Positions 33,825-42,426 of a stretch of 64,000 bases of DNA are shown here, piece after piece. The notes beneath the pieces were generated by a model. The model was not told where the DNA came from, ran no database searches, and saw only the letters and a list, made by a program, of their open reading frames with translations. The DNA comes from Tritonibacter horizontis (GTDB lineage: Bacteria > Pseudomonadota > Alphaproteobacteria > Rhodobacterales > Rhodobacteraceae). The translations under genes and the position numbers were made by a program. Location: contig NZ_LPUY01000128.1 of NCBI RefSeq assembly GCF_001518015.1, positions 1 to 64,000 on the forward strand, read 5' to 3'. How positions within the stretch are numbered: position 1 is the stretch's first letter; each line of letters starts with the position of its first letter.

Positions 33825-34121
33825 TCAGGCAGCAGCCGCGCCGCTTTTCTCCGCCGTCCGGTCAACCAGGTTGAAATAGAGGTTCTCGGTCGCGCGCTTG
33901 AATCCCGGCGGTTTGCGCGGGGCAAGGCAGCGCACCGAGGCGCTGCAGCTCTTGCCATGCTCCATCGCGAACTGCGTCACTTGGTTGATCAGGTCATCCA
34001 TGCCCGCGGCCTGGATACGCTTTTCGGGGTAGCTCCCCATCATCTGGAACTGGGTTACCACGAAGGCGCCTTCGCGATGCGCCGGGTAGAGGGTGATCTG
34101 ATACTCGAGTGTCTTGGCCAT
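33825..34121 (-). CDS. Hypothetical protein of the ParB-linked block
   Basis: A 98-residue protein, MAKTLEYQITLYPAHREGAF with a basic C-terminal half (CLAPRKPPGFKRATENLYFN). I see no known domain. It has a good ribosome site (AGGAG) and the backbone codon style, and it sits between the DUF3768 and DUF6878 genes on the same strand, so I regard it as real. A perfect 11-bp hairpin precedes it. Confidence 0.7.
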   Translation of the reverse strand: MAKTLEYQITLYPAHREGAFVVTQFQMMGSYPEKRIQAAGMDDLINQVTQFAMEHGKSCSASVRCLAPRKPPGFKRATENLYFNLVDRTAEKSGAAAA

Positions 34122-34184
34122 GTCTGGTCTCCTGCGGCAGGCAAGGCGCGATCATCGCGCCCCTTGGAACCCGCCAGCGCGAAA

Positions 34185-34211
34185 GGACCGCCCTTTGTGC
34201 AAGGGCGGTCC
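34185..34211 (-). promoter_or_regulatory. Perfect 11-bp intercistronic hairpin
   Basis: GGACCGCCCTT (34185-34195), loop TGTGC, AAGGGCGGTCC (34201-34211). It lies 64 nt upstream of the 98-residue gene, between it and the DUF3768 gene. No T-run follows on the minus strand. An RNA-processing or attenuation role is likely. Confidence 0.55.
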
Positions 34212-34236
34212 CGGGCCATGGTTGGGGAAGGGGGCG

Positions 34237-34617
34237 TCAGTATTCCGACGGGAGAAGCAGGGTCAGCACGCGACGCGTCTGCGCGGGATCGGAGGGCTCG
34301 GGCGAGCCATAGGTGTAATCGACGTCATACAAGTCGAGCTTGAACCAGACCGTCGTGCCATCGAGATCGATGACGCCCATCTCGTGCCATCCCTGCGGAT
34401 CACTGTCGGCATTGAACCCGTCGAACGTGGCGACGCGGCGGGTCAATTCCAGTTGGGCGTCGGGCCCAAGCGCCGCGACGCCGCGTGTCATCACGAACTG
34501 GCCCTGCGGGGCATCGGCGACCGGGGTAGTACCAAGGATGGAACGTCGAAACGCGTCATTCTGGGCGGCGATCAGTGCAGCTTCACGCACAGGCTCAAGG
34601 TCAAGGGTGGTGGTCAT
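34237..34617 (-). CDS. DUF3768 domain-containing protein
   Basis: A 126-residue DUF3768 protein (FVMTRGVAALGPDAQLELTR, FKLDLYDVDYTYGSPEPSDP, VLTLLLPSEY). Function unknown; the family is confined largely to alphaproteobacterial plasmids and mobile elements near ParB. The start MTTTLDLEPVREAAL at 34617 is preferred to an upstream codon that would read through the hairpin 34681-34707. Confidence 0.82.
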   Translation of the reverse strand: MTTTLDLEPVREAALIAAQNDAFRRSILGTTPVADAPQGQFVMTRGVAALGPDAQLELTRRVATFDGFNADSDPQGWHEMGVIDLDGTTVWFKLDLYDVDYTYGSPEPSDPAQTRRVLTLLLPSEY

Positions 34618-34680
34618 GGGATGTCTCCGGGACGGGCCAGCCGATCCGATATCGGCTGTAGGCAACCCGTCAGCCGGAAA

Positions 34681-34707
34681 GGGCCGCCCTCGATGTGAGG
34701 ACGGCCC
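34681..34707 (-). promoter_or_regulatory. Intercistronic hairpin upstream of the DUF3768 gene
   Basis: GGGCCGCCCTC (34681-34691), loop GATGT, GAGGACGGCCC (34697-34707): ten of eleven pairs, 64 nt before the DUF3768 start, the same spacing as the hairpin at 34185-34211. Confidence 0.5.
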
Positions 34708-34743
34708 AAGGCTCATGTCGTGATCAAGTTAGTGTGCGGCTCG

Positions 34744-36915
34744 TCAGGCCGCATCCTGGCTGAGGAAGGCAGGCAAGGACGACGGTTCATCATTCTCGGC
34801 GTCGGTCAGAGAATCTTCGGCGGACAAATCCCCCTCCTCGGTCTCCGGCGCTTCGCCTGCCATGTCGGCACCGGCCTCCGTCGCACCGGCAAACACCATT
34901 CCGTCAGGCAGCCAGCGCGTCGTCTTTGCAGCCGTCGCCGCGTCGAACCCTTCCGTCTCGCCCGCCGTTTCCGCGAACGCCCGCTCCATCGCTGCCGCGA
35001 TATCGCCCTTACGCTCGCGATTGCGATCCTCGGCGTAGTCGTTGCCGATCAGCTTGCGCGCGGTGGCGACCGCATGGCCCTTGTTGACCCGACCCCAGTA
35101 GTTCTGAGCTGTCGGGCGCCAGCAGGCCGCGACATCGACGTCAAGCCGTGCACCGATCTCCTCGATGAGCGGGGAAGGGCGATTGTCGGAGGAGAGCTGC
35201 GGCTTGACCGCGAGACCCGCCGCCCATGCGAAAAGCGCCTGCTTATCCGCAATCGGCAGTGCCGACATCGCCCGGAAGTCCTCGGGTTTCTCCAGCTTCA
35301 TCCAGTTTGTGGCGAGATCCTGTTCCAGCGCCTCGAGCATCTTCTGGGCAACAGTATCCGAATGCAGTACCTCGCGGTTTTGCGCCTGAAAGGGCCGGAT
35401 CGAGATGTCGAGCGCCTCGTTGTTGTAGGACCGCCCCAGAGCCTGCTCACAGAGCGCGTAGAGCATCGCGTCGAACGCCACGTCGAAATCTGCTGCCAGA
35501 TGCGCCCGCAGGATGTGCTGGCGCGTGGCGCGCAGGTCGTCGGCGAGGCTCGCCGAAATGCCGTCAGCTTTGCGCAGGGTGGCGGCCGGATCGGAGGTCG
35601 GCACCGGTGTCGAGGAGGTCGGCGGCGACACATTCGGGCGGGCAGGGGAAGCGGCCCCTCCCGCATCTGCAGTGGTCTCGTCGGGCTTAGGTGCAGCAGG
35701 AATATCCTCGGGTCGCACCAGGCCCTTCTCGACACGAAGCGCCCCGTCATGGCCGATGGTCAGAACAACGCCTGCGATGGCACGATCTTCGTCCGCATAC
35801 GGCTGCCGTTCGCGCTGCAGAGCCTCGATCTCGCGCAGGCGCGGCTCGATGGCGTAGTATTCTTCCGTCTCTGCGTCGGACCAATCCTCACCGTCATTCT
35901 GCGCCGCCAGTTCTTCCTCGCGCGCAATGAGATGTTCCTCCTCGGCCAGCAGATCCGGATCCGGCTCGACATGCTGCGGAAAGACCCGCCCGAAACTGCG
36001 AAACGCGCCGTAATCCACCGAAAGATGGACTTCGACCCATTTCCACGTCCCCTCGAAGGGCTTGGCCGCAGCCTGCAGTTTCTCGATGGCGAGGCGCTCC
36101 AGGAGCTCGGGGTTTTCCATATGGGCGCTGGCGCGATCATCAAAGAGATCGCGCAGCAGAACGCCGCCTGCCGCCTCATACGCCTCGATGCCGACAAAGC
36201 GCCCGAGGGCCGAGTTCGCAGAATGCGCGGTCTCGGTCAGCTGGCGTTTGATGCTCTGCGGGTGGATGTGGTAGCCGCCCTTAACTGCATTCCAGACCGC
36301 CAACTGGCGATCATGGTCGTCGGTCAGCGTGAAAGCCATCACACATTCGAGGGTCAGATCGCCAGCACGAAACTGTTCGATGATCTCGGGTGCGACGCGA
36401 GCGAGTTTCAACCGGCGGCGAACGAGGTCAACCGAGACGCCAAACTTCAGCGCGATCTCGTCTTCACGGCGGCCCTCGGCGATCATCGCCTCAAAAGCCT
36501 CGAACTGATCGGCCGGGTGCATCGCCGCGCGCTGAAGGTTTTCTGTGGCGGAGGTGAGGATGGCGTTGTGTTCATCCTCAACGAGGCAGGGCACAGGATG
36601 ATCGGCGGGAATGACGCCGTCTTCGGCAAGCTGCTTCAGAGCCTTGAGGCGCCGGCCACCGGCATCGACAGCAAAACGTGTTTCAGACAGCGCATGAACC
36701 ACCAGGTTCTGCTTGATGCCTGTCTCGCGGATGCTGGCGAGGAGCTCGGCGTCGTCGCTGGCGCTCGCGGCCACCTTACGGACGTTGAGCGGGCTGGGCT
36801 CCAGTTGGTCGAGCGGGATCAGGCGGATGTCGGCGGCGCCGTCGGGCGTGGTCGGTCCGGTCGCTTCGGTCTCCTTTGAGGTGGTGGGTTTCGGGCGGGG
36901 CGTGGTCTTGGCCAT
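34744..36915 (-). CDS. Large ParB/RepB/Spo0J-like protein
   Basis: A 723-residue protein. The ParB N-terminal nuclease/CTPase-like fold lies near residues 30-130 (DQLEPSPLNVRK, FAVDAGGRRLKALKQLAEDG, ATENLQRAAMHPADQFEAF), where GGRR replaces the GHRR of partition ParBs. A helix-turn-helix (EDEIALKFGVSVDLVRRRLK) follows near 160. The remaining 500 residues are plasmid-specific, with an acidic coiled segment and a proline-rich linker near 410-440. Such large ParB-like proteins head the DUF3768/DUF6878/strawberry-notch block and may regulate it or modify its DNA instead of partitioning. A leader hairpin lies at 36968-36986. Confidence 0.85.
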   Translation of the reverse strand: MAKTTPRPKPTTSKETEATGPTTPDGAADIRLIPLDQLEPSPLNVRKVAASASDDAELLASIRETGIKQNLVVHALSETRFAVDAGGRRLKALKQLAEDGVIPADHPVPCLVEDEHNAILTSATENLQRAAMHPADQFEAFEAMIAEGRREDEIALKFGVSVDLVRRRLKLARVAPEIIEQFRAGDLTLECVMAFTLTDDHDRQLAVWNAVKGGYHIHPQSIKRQLTETAHSANSALGRFVGIEAYEAAGGVLLRDLFDDRASAHMENPELLERLAIEKLQAAAKPFEGTWKWVEVHLSVDYGAFRSFGRVFPQHVEPDPDLLAEEEHLIAREEELAAQNDGEDWSDAETEEYYAIEPRLREIEALQRERQPYADEDRAIAGVVLTIGHDGALRVEKGLVRPEDIPAAPKPDETTADAGGAASPARPNVSPPTSSTPVPTSDPAATLRKADGISASLADDLRATRQHILRAHLAADFDVAFDAMLYALCEQALGRSYNNEALDISIRPFQAQNREVLHSDTVAQKMLEALEQDLATNWMKLEKPEDFRAMSALPIADKQALFAWAAGLAVKPQLSSDNRPSPLIEEIGARLDVDVAACWRPTAQNYWGRVNKGHAVATARKLIGNDYAEDRNRERKGDIAAAMERAFAETAGETEGFDAATAAKTTRWLPDGMVFAGATEAGADMAGEAPETEEGDLSAEDSLTDAENDEPSSLPAFLSQDAA

Positions 36916-37253
36916 GGGTCAGAGTCCTTGTTACGCCGAACCCGGATGAGACTCTCTCTATCCTTTCAAGCCCGGCACCCGGGCTTCCCTTTCTTGAGCT
37001 CTTGCCGGTCGAGAATAGTCGCGTTAGTTCAAATCCGAAGTGACAATTGTTCATGAATACTCAATGCTGCACGAAGGACCGCCATTGGGACGCCGCTACC
37101 CTCGCTTGAATTTCCAGGCACAGAAAGCGGTTGCCAAGTAGCGTGAAACCAAGACGCATGTACGCGAATTTGTGGGTCGGTCGAGTCCCGCGCCTTCAAA
37201 AATCAATCGCAATATCAAGAGTTATTACTGATTCGACCATGCTTCGATCAGTA
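36916..37253. other. Leader of the ParB block and boundary with the catabolic island
   Basis: No gene seen. It contains the hairpin 36968-36986 in the ParB leader. To the right the base composition becomes A/T-richer, marking the junction with the imported-looking MFS gene. Confidence 0.5.
36968..36986 (-). promoter_or_regulatory. Leader hairpin of the ParB-like gene
   Basis: AAGCCCGG-CAC-CCGGGCTT, a perfect 8-bp stem with a triloop, 53 bp upstream of the ATG. Confidence 0.5.
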
Positions 37254-38444
37254 CTAGCGCTTCATCATGAGCGCAAAGCTAAAGTAGATAGAAGCGATTA
37301 AACCCACGAAAGCCAATACTATGGTGACCGCAAGCGGTACCGAATAGGAACCTGTTTTGGTATATAGAAGCCCTCCTACCCAAGGAGCTATCAGCCCAGC
37401 GAGGCCATATGAGAAGATCATTTTACCATAGACCCTCCCAATCTGCGAGATGCCGTATTCACGCCCGATCAATACAGGTATCAGCGACGCCGAGCCACCA
37501 AAGCACAGTCCAACAAATACGGTCGCTACGCAAACGACCAAGAAGCTGTCCGAACGCATCATCAATAACGCAGCGACCGTAAGCAAGCAGACAAAAAACA
37601 ACGCAATTCTGCCTTGAACCCAATCGACAAACCTGCCACCAAAAATGGATCCTACTATATATCCTAAATTCAACAAGCCCGCGCCCAGTCCGAGAAGCCT
37701 ACTTGGAACGCCAATTTCTTCCAAAATACCGGATATATGCGAGATAGTTAACAGCCCGGCAAAGCAAATCGCGAAGAAACAGTAGGACATAATCGCAAAG
37801 CGAAGCGTAAAGACTTCAGAGCTAGTAGGCTCTTGAATTTCTTCCGTAGGCGTCAGAGAAGAACCATCAACTTTAGAAACAACAAAAACGCCGAGTAGAA
37901 GTATTCCGAAACCGATGACAAGAAATGATGTAGCTGGAGAACTGTGCAGAATCGCCTGTGCAAAAACGCTAGAAATAAGGATCCCAGACAAGGCAAAACA
38001 CGACACTATGACACCAATCGCTAGGGAACGATTTCGCTCTTTTACGAATTGAGCCATTTCAAGCGCGAACCCGTACCCCAAGCCTGAGCCGGTCCCAAAA
38101 GCCATGCCATAGCCAAGAATAAGCGACGTCAATGTTGGCCAAAAGCCAAACAGAACGTGCCCGCCACCAGCCAGTGAAAAACAAAGCAAAGCAGTGCCGC
38201 GTAAGGTCAATCTCGTTGATACTGCCATTTGTAGCATCATTCCCAGCATGAAACACGCCAGTGCCAATGACGGAGCCAAGCTTAACTCAGCCCGGCTCAG
38301 CCCGAGATCCCTTTCCATCGGTAACAGGAACAAGCTCCACGCATACATTACACCCATGCAGCTGTTAGTAAGACAGCCAATCAGCACTGGGGGAGAAAGC
38401 AGACCTACTCCCAGCGCGTCATTTCCGTCATCTCTGCCAATCAT
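37254..38444 (-). CDS. MFS transporter, oxalate/formate-antiporter-like
   Basis: A 396-residue MFS protein with about 12 helices (LIGCLTNSCMGVMYAWSLF at the start; FGTGSGLGYGFALEMAQFV in the middle; IGREYGISQIGRVYGKMIFS near the end). Its layout resembles OFA-type carboxylate carriers. It lies 3 bp behind the FAD-dehydrogenase gene and is thus the last gene of the hyuA-to-MFS operon. It may export formate or another product, or import the substrate. Its codons are clearly more A/T-rich than those of the ABC transporter genes beside it, so it may have joined the operon separately. Confidence 0.82.
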   Translation of the reverse strand: MIGRDDGNDALGVGLLSPPVLIGCLTNSCMGVMYAWSLFLLPMERDLGLSRAELSLAPSLALACFMLGMMLQMAVSTRLTLRGTALLCFSLAGGGHVLFGFWPTLTSLILGYGMAFGTGSGLGYGFALEMAQFVKERNRSLAIGVIVSCFALSGILISSVFAQAILHSSPATSFLVIGFGILLLGVFVVSKVDGSSLTPTEEIQEPTSSEVFTLRFAIMSYCFFAICFAGLLTISHISGILEEIGVPSRLLGLGAGLLNLGYIVGSIFGGRFVDWVQGRIALFFVCLLTVAALLMMRSDSFLVVCVATVFVGLCFGGSASLIPVLIGREYGISQIGRVYGKMIFSYGLAGLIAPWVGGLLYTKTGSYSVPLAVTIVLAFVGLIASIYFSFALMMKR

Positions 38445-38447
38445 TAT

Positions 38448-40892
38448 CTACACCTTGATCCTCTCGTTCTTGGGGTCCAAGAAAGGTGAGAGTGACGCAG
38501 TTGCTTTGTAACGTTCACAGGCGATCTCAATCTCGAATCCATCGGCATTGATGAAGTCGCGAGTGACACCGTCGGCGTTATAGATGTATCCCATGCCCAT
38601 CGATCGATCGAGCCTGTGCCCATATCCGCCAGAGGTAATAGATCCGATTATCCTACCTTCCTTGTAGATCGGCTCTTCGTGATAGAGCATCTTTCGACAT
38701 CCCTCGGGCAGTTGGAATTGTACAAGCCGCTTTGTAGGCACACCGGCGTCTCGCGCACGCAAGAGAGCATCGCGGCCGACAAATTCAGCTTTATTATAGT
38801 CCACGGCAAACGAGAGCCCCGCCTGGATCGGAGTGTCTTCTTCGCCAATGTCATGCCCCCAGTGCCGATAACCTTTTTCTACCCGAAGGCTGTTGAGCGC
38901 AAAGAACCCCGCATGGCTAAGGCCAAATTCCTGACCGGCCTCGACGATCTTGTCGAAGACATGCATCGCGAAATCCGCAGGGATATAGAGTTCCCACCCA
39001 AGTTCGCCAACAAAGGTCAGCCGACTCGCCCTGACGGTCGCATATCCGACGGCAATCTCCTGGCTTGTCCCGAACGGGAAGGCGGCATTCGACAGGTCGG
39101 CACCGGAAACCTTCTCAAGCAGCGCGCGGGATTTGGGCCCCATAATCGCTAGCATCGGTAGGCCGGGCGTGACATCGGTGACAACGACAGCCGCATCGCC
39201 GGGAATGTGGCGGCTCAACCACGACAGATCGCGTGTCTGGCTGGCGGCTATGGTGACGACTAGATAGGCTGTTTCTGAAAGCCGGGTGATCGTGACATCC
39301 GCCTCGATACCCCCGCGCGGGTTGAGCCACTGGGTGTAGACGACCTTGCCCATGGCAACATCAACATTTCCTGCTGACACGTTGTTGAGAATGCTGCAAG
39401 CGTCTCGGCCCTCGACCCGGAATTTGACATAGCAACTCTGGTCGAAAACGGTCACGGCTGATTGCGTGTCCAAACATTCAGCGCGCGCATCTTCGAACCA
39501 GCTTTGCGGGCCGAAGGAATAGCCGATCTCAGTCGAGCGGCCATCGCGCGCGAAAAAGCCCGGCCGCTCATAACCGGCAGCTTCGGTCATCGAGGCCCCG
39601 AGAGCGACAAGGCGGTCGTGAAACGGGCTTTGGCGCACATTGCGCGCGGTTTCATATTGCTGGTAAGGCCAATGCATCTTGTAGAGCAAGCCCAACGTTT
39701 CCTTGGTCCGGTCGAAGAGATAGCTCTTGTTCGACTGCCAGGAATGCATGCGGCGCACGTCGACATCGGCCAGTTCCATCGGCGGGTGACCGTCGTTGAT
39801 CCAATCCGCCAGCGCCTTGCCGACGCCACCAGACGACAGGATACCGACCGAGTTGAACCCGCAGGCGCAGAACAACCCCTCAACCTCGGGCGTCTCCCCC
39901 AGAAGGTAGCGGTCATCGGGCGTGAAGCTTTCGGGGCCGTTGAAGAACAGCTGGATACCCGCGTTGGCCAGCGCTGGCACGCGTTTGACGGCCATGTCGA
40001 GGATCGGTTCGAAATGATCGAAATCCTCGGGCAGGCTGTCGAAGCAGAAGTCCTCGGGGATGCCGTTATGCCCCCAGGGTTTCGCTTCGGGCTCGAAGCA
40101 TCCCAGCAGCAGCTTGCCAGCGTCTTCCTTGTAATAGGAACACTCGTCGGCGACGAACAGCACTGGTAGTTCGCGGGGCAGATCGGGCATCTGCTCGGTC
40201 ACGATGTAGAAATGCTCTGCCGCGTGGAGCGGCAGGGAGACGCCGCTTTGCGCCGCGAATTCCCGCGACCACATGCCGCCCGCGATGACGACGCGGTCGG
40301 CACGGATCTCGCCATCGGCGAGTTTCACGCCCCGCACCTTTCCGTTCTCGACGATCAGGCGCTCGACCAGAGTATTCTCGAAAATCTTGGCTCCGCGCAT
40401 ACGCGCGCCCTTGGCCATCGCCATGGTGACGTCAGCCGGGTTGACCTGCCCGTCGTTGGGCATCCAGATACCGCCGACAACATCTTCAACCTCGACAAGT
40501 GGCCAGCGCTCGCGGATCTCGCCCGCGGATATGACATCCGCTTCAAGACCGAAATTTCTGGCCATCGAAACGCCGCGTTTCAATTCTTCGAAACGTGCAT
40601 CATGCGTGGCAAGGCGCAAAGCGCCGTTTTGTTTGAAACCCGTCGCCTGCCCCGTTTCCGTTTCCAATTCGCGAAACAACTCACCCGTATACTTTGCAAG
40701 CTCTGTCATGTTACGCGTCGCACGGAGCTGCGTCACCAATCCGGCTGCATGCCAGGTGGTTCCGCTCGTCAGTTGCTTTCGCTCACACAAGACGACATCG
40801 GTAATCCCCAGCTTGGTAAGGTGATATGCGATGGAACAGCCCGCTACGCCGCCACCAACGATAACCACATCTGCTGTATTTGGAATGCTCAT
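38448..40892 (-). CDS. FAD-dependent N-methyl amino acid dehydrogenase (sarcosine/dimethylglycine dehydrogenase or MABO type)
   Basis: An 814-residue flavoprotein. The DAO/FAD domain has dinucleotide motif VVIVGGGVAGCSIAYHL at residues 9-25 and SGTTWHAAGL with H48, the position used for covalent FAD attachment in this family. After a linker domain (FAO_M) come the folate-binding GCV_T and GCV_T C-terminal domains (GFFALNSLRVEKGYRHWGHD, YNKAEFVGRDALLRA). Members remove N-methyl groups, passing electrons to ETF or oxygen and the methylene to tetrahydrofolate. ETF, FolD and PurU genes in the same island support dehydrogenase activity and C1 transfer. The exact substrate (sarcosine, dimethylglycine, N-methyl-4-aminobutyrate) is not readable; context favours the last. 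Confidence 0.88.
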   Translation of the reverse strand: MSIPNTADVVIVGGGVAGCSIAYHLTKLGITDVVLCERKQLTSGTTWHAAGLVTQLRATRNMTELAKYTGELFRELETETGQATGFKQNGALRLATHDARFEELKRGVSMARNFGLEADVISAGEIRERWPLVEVEDVVGGIWMPNDGQVNPADVTMAMAKGARMRGAKIFENTLVERLIVENGKVRGVKLADGEIRADRVVIAGGMWSREFAAQSGVSLPLHAAEHFYIVTEQMPDLPRELPVLFVADECSYYKEDAGKLLLGCFEPEAKPWGHNGIPEDFCFDSLPEDFDHFEPILDMAVKRVPALANAGIQLFFNGPESFTPDDRYLLGETPEVEGLFCACGFNSVGILSSGGVGKALADWINDGHPPMELADVDVRRMHSWQSNKSYLFDRTKETLGLLYKMHWPYQQYETARNVRQSPFHDRLVALGASMTEAAGYERPGFFARDGRSTEIGYSFGPQSWFEDARAECLDTQSAVTVFDQSCYVKFRVEGRDACSILNNVSAGNVDVAMGKVVYTQWLNPRGGIEADVTITRLSETAYLVVTIAASQTRDLSWLSRHIPGDAAVVVTDVTPGLPMLAIMGPKSRALLEKVSGADLSNAAFPFGTSQEIAVGYATVRASRLTFVGELGWELYIPADFAMHVFDKIVEAGQEFGLSHAGFFALNSLRVEKGYRHWGHDIGEEDTPIQAGLSFAVDYNKAEFVGRDALLRARDAGVPTKRLVQFQLPEGCRKMLYHEEPIYKEGRIIGSITSGGYGHRLDRSMGMGYIYNADGVTRDFINADGFEIEIACERYKATASLSPFLDPKNERIKV

Positions 40893-40910
40893 GACTGTAG
40901 CTCCTGTTCT

Positions 40911-41624
40911 TCAAGCACCTAGGTAGGTGTCAATTATTTTTTGATTTTCATGCATTTCCGCGGGTGCACCCGACCAGACGAAATGACCGCCATCCATCAG
41001 GTACAATCGATCCGCATGGCCAGCCACCCGTGCGATGTTCTCTTCGACCACGACAATCGTCATGCCTGTCGCACGCAGTTCATCGATTGCCTCGTAGATC
41101 TGGTCAATCACCACCGGCGCCAACCCAAGCGAGGGCTCATCCAGAACCAGAAGGCGGCAATCCGCCATCATCAGACCACGACCAATACCCAACATGCGGC
41201 GTTCACCTCCCGACAGGGAACTGGCGATCTGCTCCGCGCGCTGTTCGAGCTTGGGAAAGAGCGCGAAGACCTTGTCCAGTTGCGCCTGGGACCTTGCATC
41301 CGACCGGTTGGCATAGCCGCCGACCAGCAGGTTTTCGAGAATGGTCATGTTCTTGTAGACCAGATCGCCCTGCGGCACATGAGCCAGCCCCATCTGCGCG
41401 ATTTTCTCCGGCGCCAGCCCGAGGATGGATCGACCGTTCAGGGCGATGCTGCCCTGGGTCCTGGGCAACAGGCCCGATATCGCGCGCAGCAGCGTCGTCT
41501 TGCCATGACCGTTCGGGCCGACAATGCCGATCAGTTCGCCTTGCGCGACCGTCAGGTCGATCCCGTTCAGGATCGACCCCGTGCCGTAACCGGCGTGACA
41601 ATCCTTGACTTCAAGAAGTGGCAT
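40911..41624 (-). CDS. livF: Branched-chain-amino-acid-type ABC transporter ATPase LivF
   Basis: A 237-residue ABC ATPase starting MPLLEVKDCHAGYGTGSILN. Walker A is GPNGHGKTTLLRAISGL, signature SLSGGERRMLGIGRGLM, Walker B CRLLVLDEPSLGLAP. The real start is the ATG at 41624 with GGAGGAGG upstream, giving a 14-bp overlap with the end of livG. It pairs with LivG to drive uptake through LivH and LivM. The operon substrate is probably the amide or N-methyl compound degraded by the island, not a branched-chain amino acid. Confidence 0.93.
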   Translation of the reverse strand: MPLLEVKDCHAGYGTGSILNGIDLTVAQGELIGIVGPNGHGKTTLLRAISGLLPRTQGSIALNGRSILGLAPEKIAQMGLAHVPQGDLVYKNMTILENLLVGGYANRSDARSQAQLDKVFALFPKLEQRAEQIASSLSGGERRMLGIGRGLMMADCRLLVLDEPSLGLAPVVIDQIYEAIDELRATGMTIVVVEENIARVAGHADRLYLMDGGHFVWSGAPAEMHENQKIIDTYLGA

Positions 41625-42423
41625 TTCCGACCTCCTCCGCCTGTGCTCCCTTGCGGCTGTCGGCAGCGCCGGACACACCGAGGAAGACATCCACGACCTC
41701 AGGATTGTCGGCGAGACTGCCCGCCGCCCCTTCGTGCAGTTTCGCACCGTGGTGCAGGATCATGATCCGGTCCGCAAAGGCTGTCATGAAGCTCATCACG
41801 TGTTCGATCACGACAATGGTGGTCCCGTGAAAATCCCGAAGCTGTCTGAAGACCGCCGCGCAGGTTTCGATCTCGGCCGGGTTGAGCCCGCCGACCGGTT
41901 CGTCCAGCAGCAGAAGTTTGGGATGGCTCACGATGGCGCATCCGATCATCAACAGCTTCAGCTGCAAGACCGGCAAGGCACCCGCCATCACATCCGCATA
42001 GTCCGTCAAACCGGTCAGATCGAGCACCTCGGCCGCGCGGATCTCGGACCTGCGGTCATAGCTCAACCCGGGCACGAGCCGCTTTTCGCTGCCGAAATAG
42101 GCGCAGGTCTTCAGATTGTCGGCGACCGTTTGCGAGTTGAAGACGGCGTTTAGCTGGAAGGTGCGGCTAATGCCGAGATGGCAGATCGCCGAGGCGCCGA
42201 GCCCGGTGATATCGGCGCCCTCGAACAGGATCCTCCCGGCGGTCGGGGGGGTCACCCCGGACAAGAGATCAAACAGCGTGGTCTTCCCGGCGCCGTTCGG
42301 ACCGCCGATGCCGAGCACCTCGCCGCGGTCGACATGAAAGCTGAGATCGTTCGTCGCCTTCATGGCCCCGTAGGCCTTGGTCAGGCCGCGCACCTCAAGC
42401 AGATGTTGCGGTGAATGGGTCAC
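41611..42423 (-). CDS. livG: Branched-chain-amino-acid-type ABC transporter ATPase LivG
   Basis: A 270-residue ABC ATPase. Walker A GPNGAGKTTLFDLLSGV, Walker B PKLLLLDEPVGGLNP, and the LivG-type C-terminal ending (HEGAAGSLADNPEVVDVFLG). The usual LSGGQ signature is degenerate: the segment before Walker B reads ALPVLQLKLLMIGCAIVSHP, where most LivG proteins have LPYGxQR. That may mean weakened activity or a specialised subfamily. It is 3 bp behind livM and overlaps livF. Confidence 0.9.
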   Translation of the reverse strand: MTHSPQHLLEVRGLTKAYGAMKATNDLSFHVDRGEVLGIGGPNGAGKTTLFDLLSGVTPPTAGRILFEGADITGLGASAICHLGISRTFQLNAVFNSQTVADNLKTCAYFGSEKRLVPGLSYDRRSEIRAAEVLDLTGLTDYADVMAGALPVLQLKLLMIGCAIVSHPKLLLLDEPVGGLNPAEIETCAAVFRQLRDFHGTTIVVIEHVMSFMTAFADRIMILHHGAKLHEGAAGSLADNPEVVDVFLGVSGAADSRKGAQAEEVGNATS

Positions 42424-42426
42424 GTT

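Noticed and set aside
34720-36879. 719-residue plus-strand frame
   Set aside because: Opposite strand of the ParB-like gene, whose domains are clear; the frame is open only because of high G/C content.
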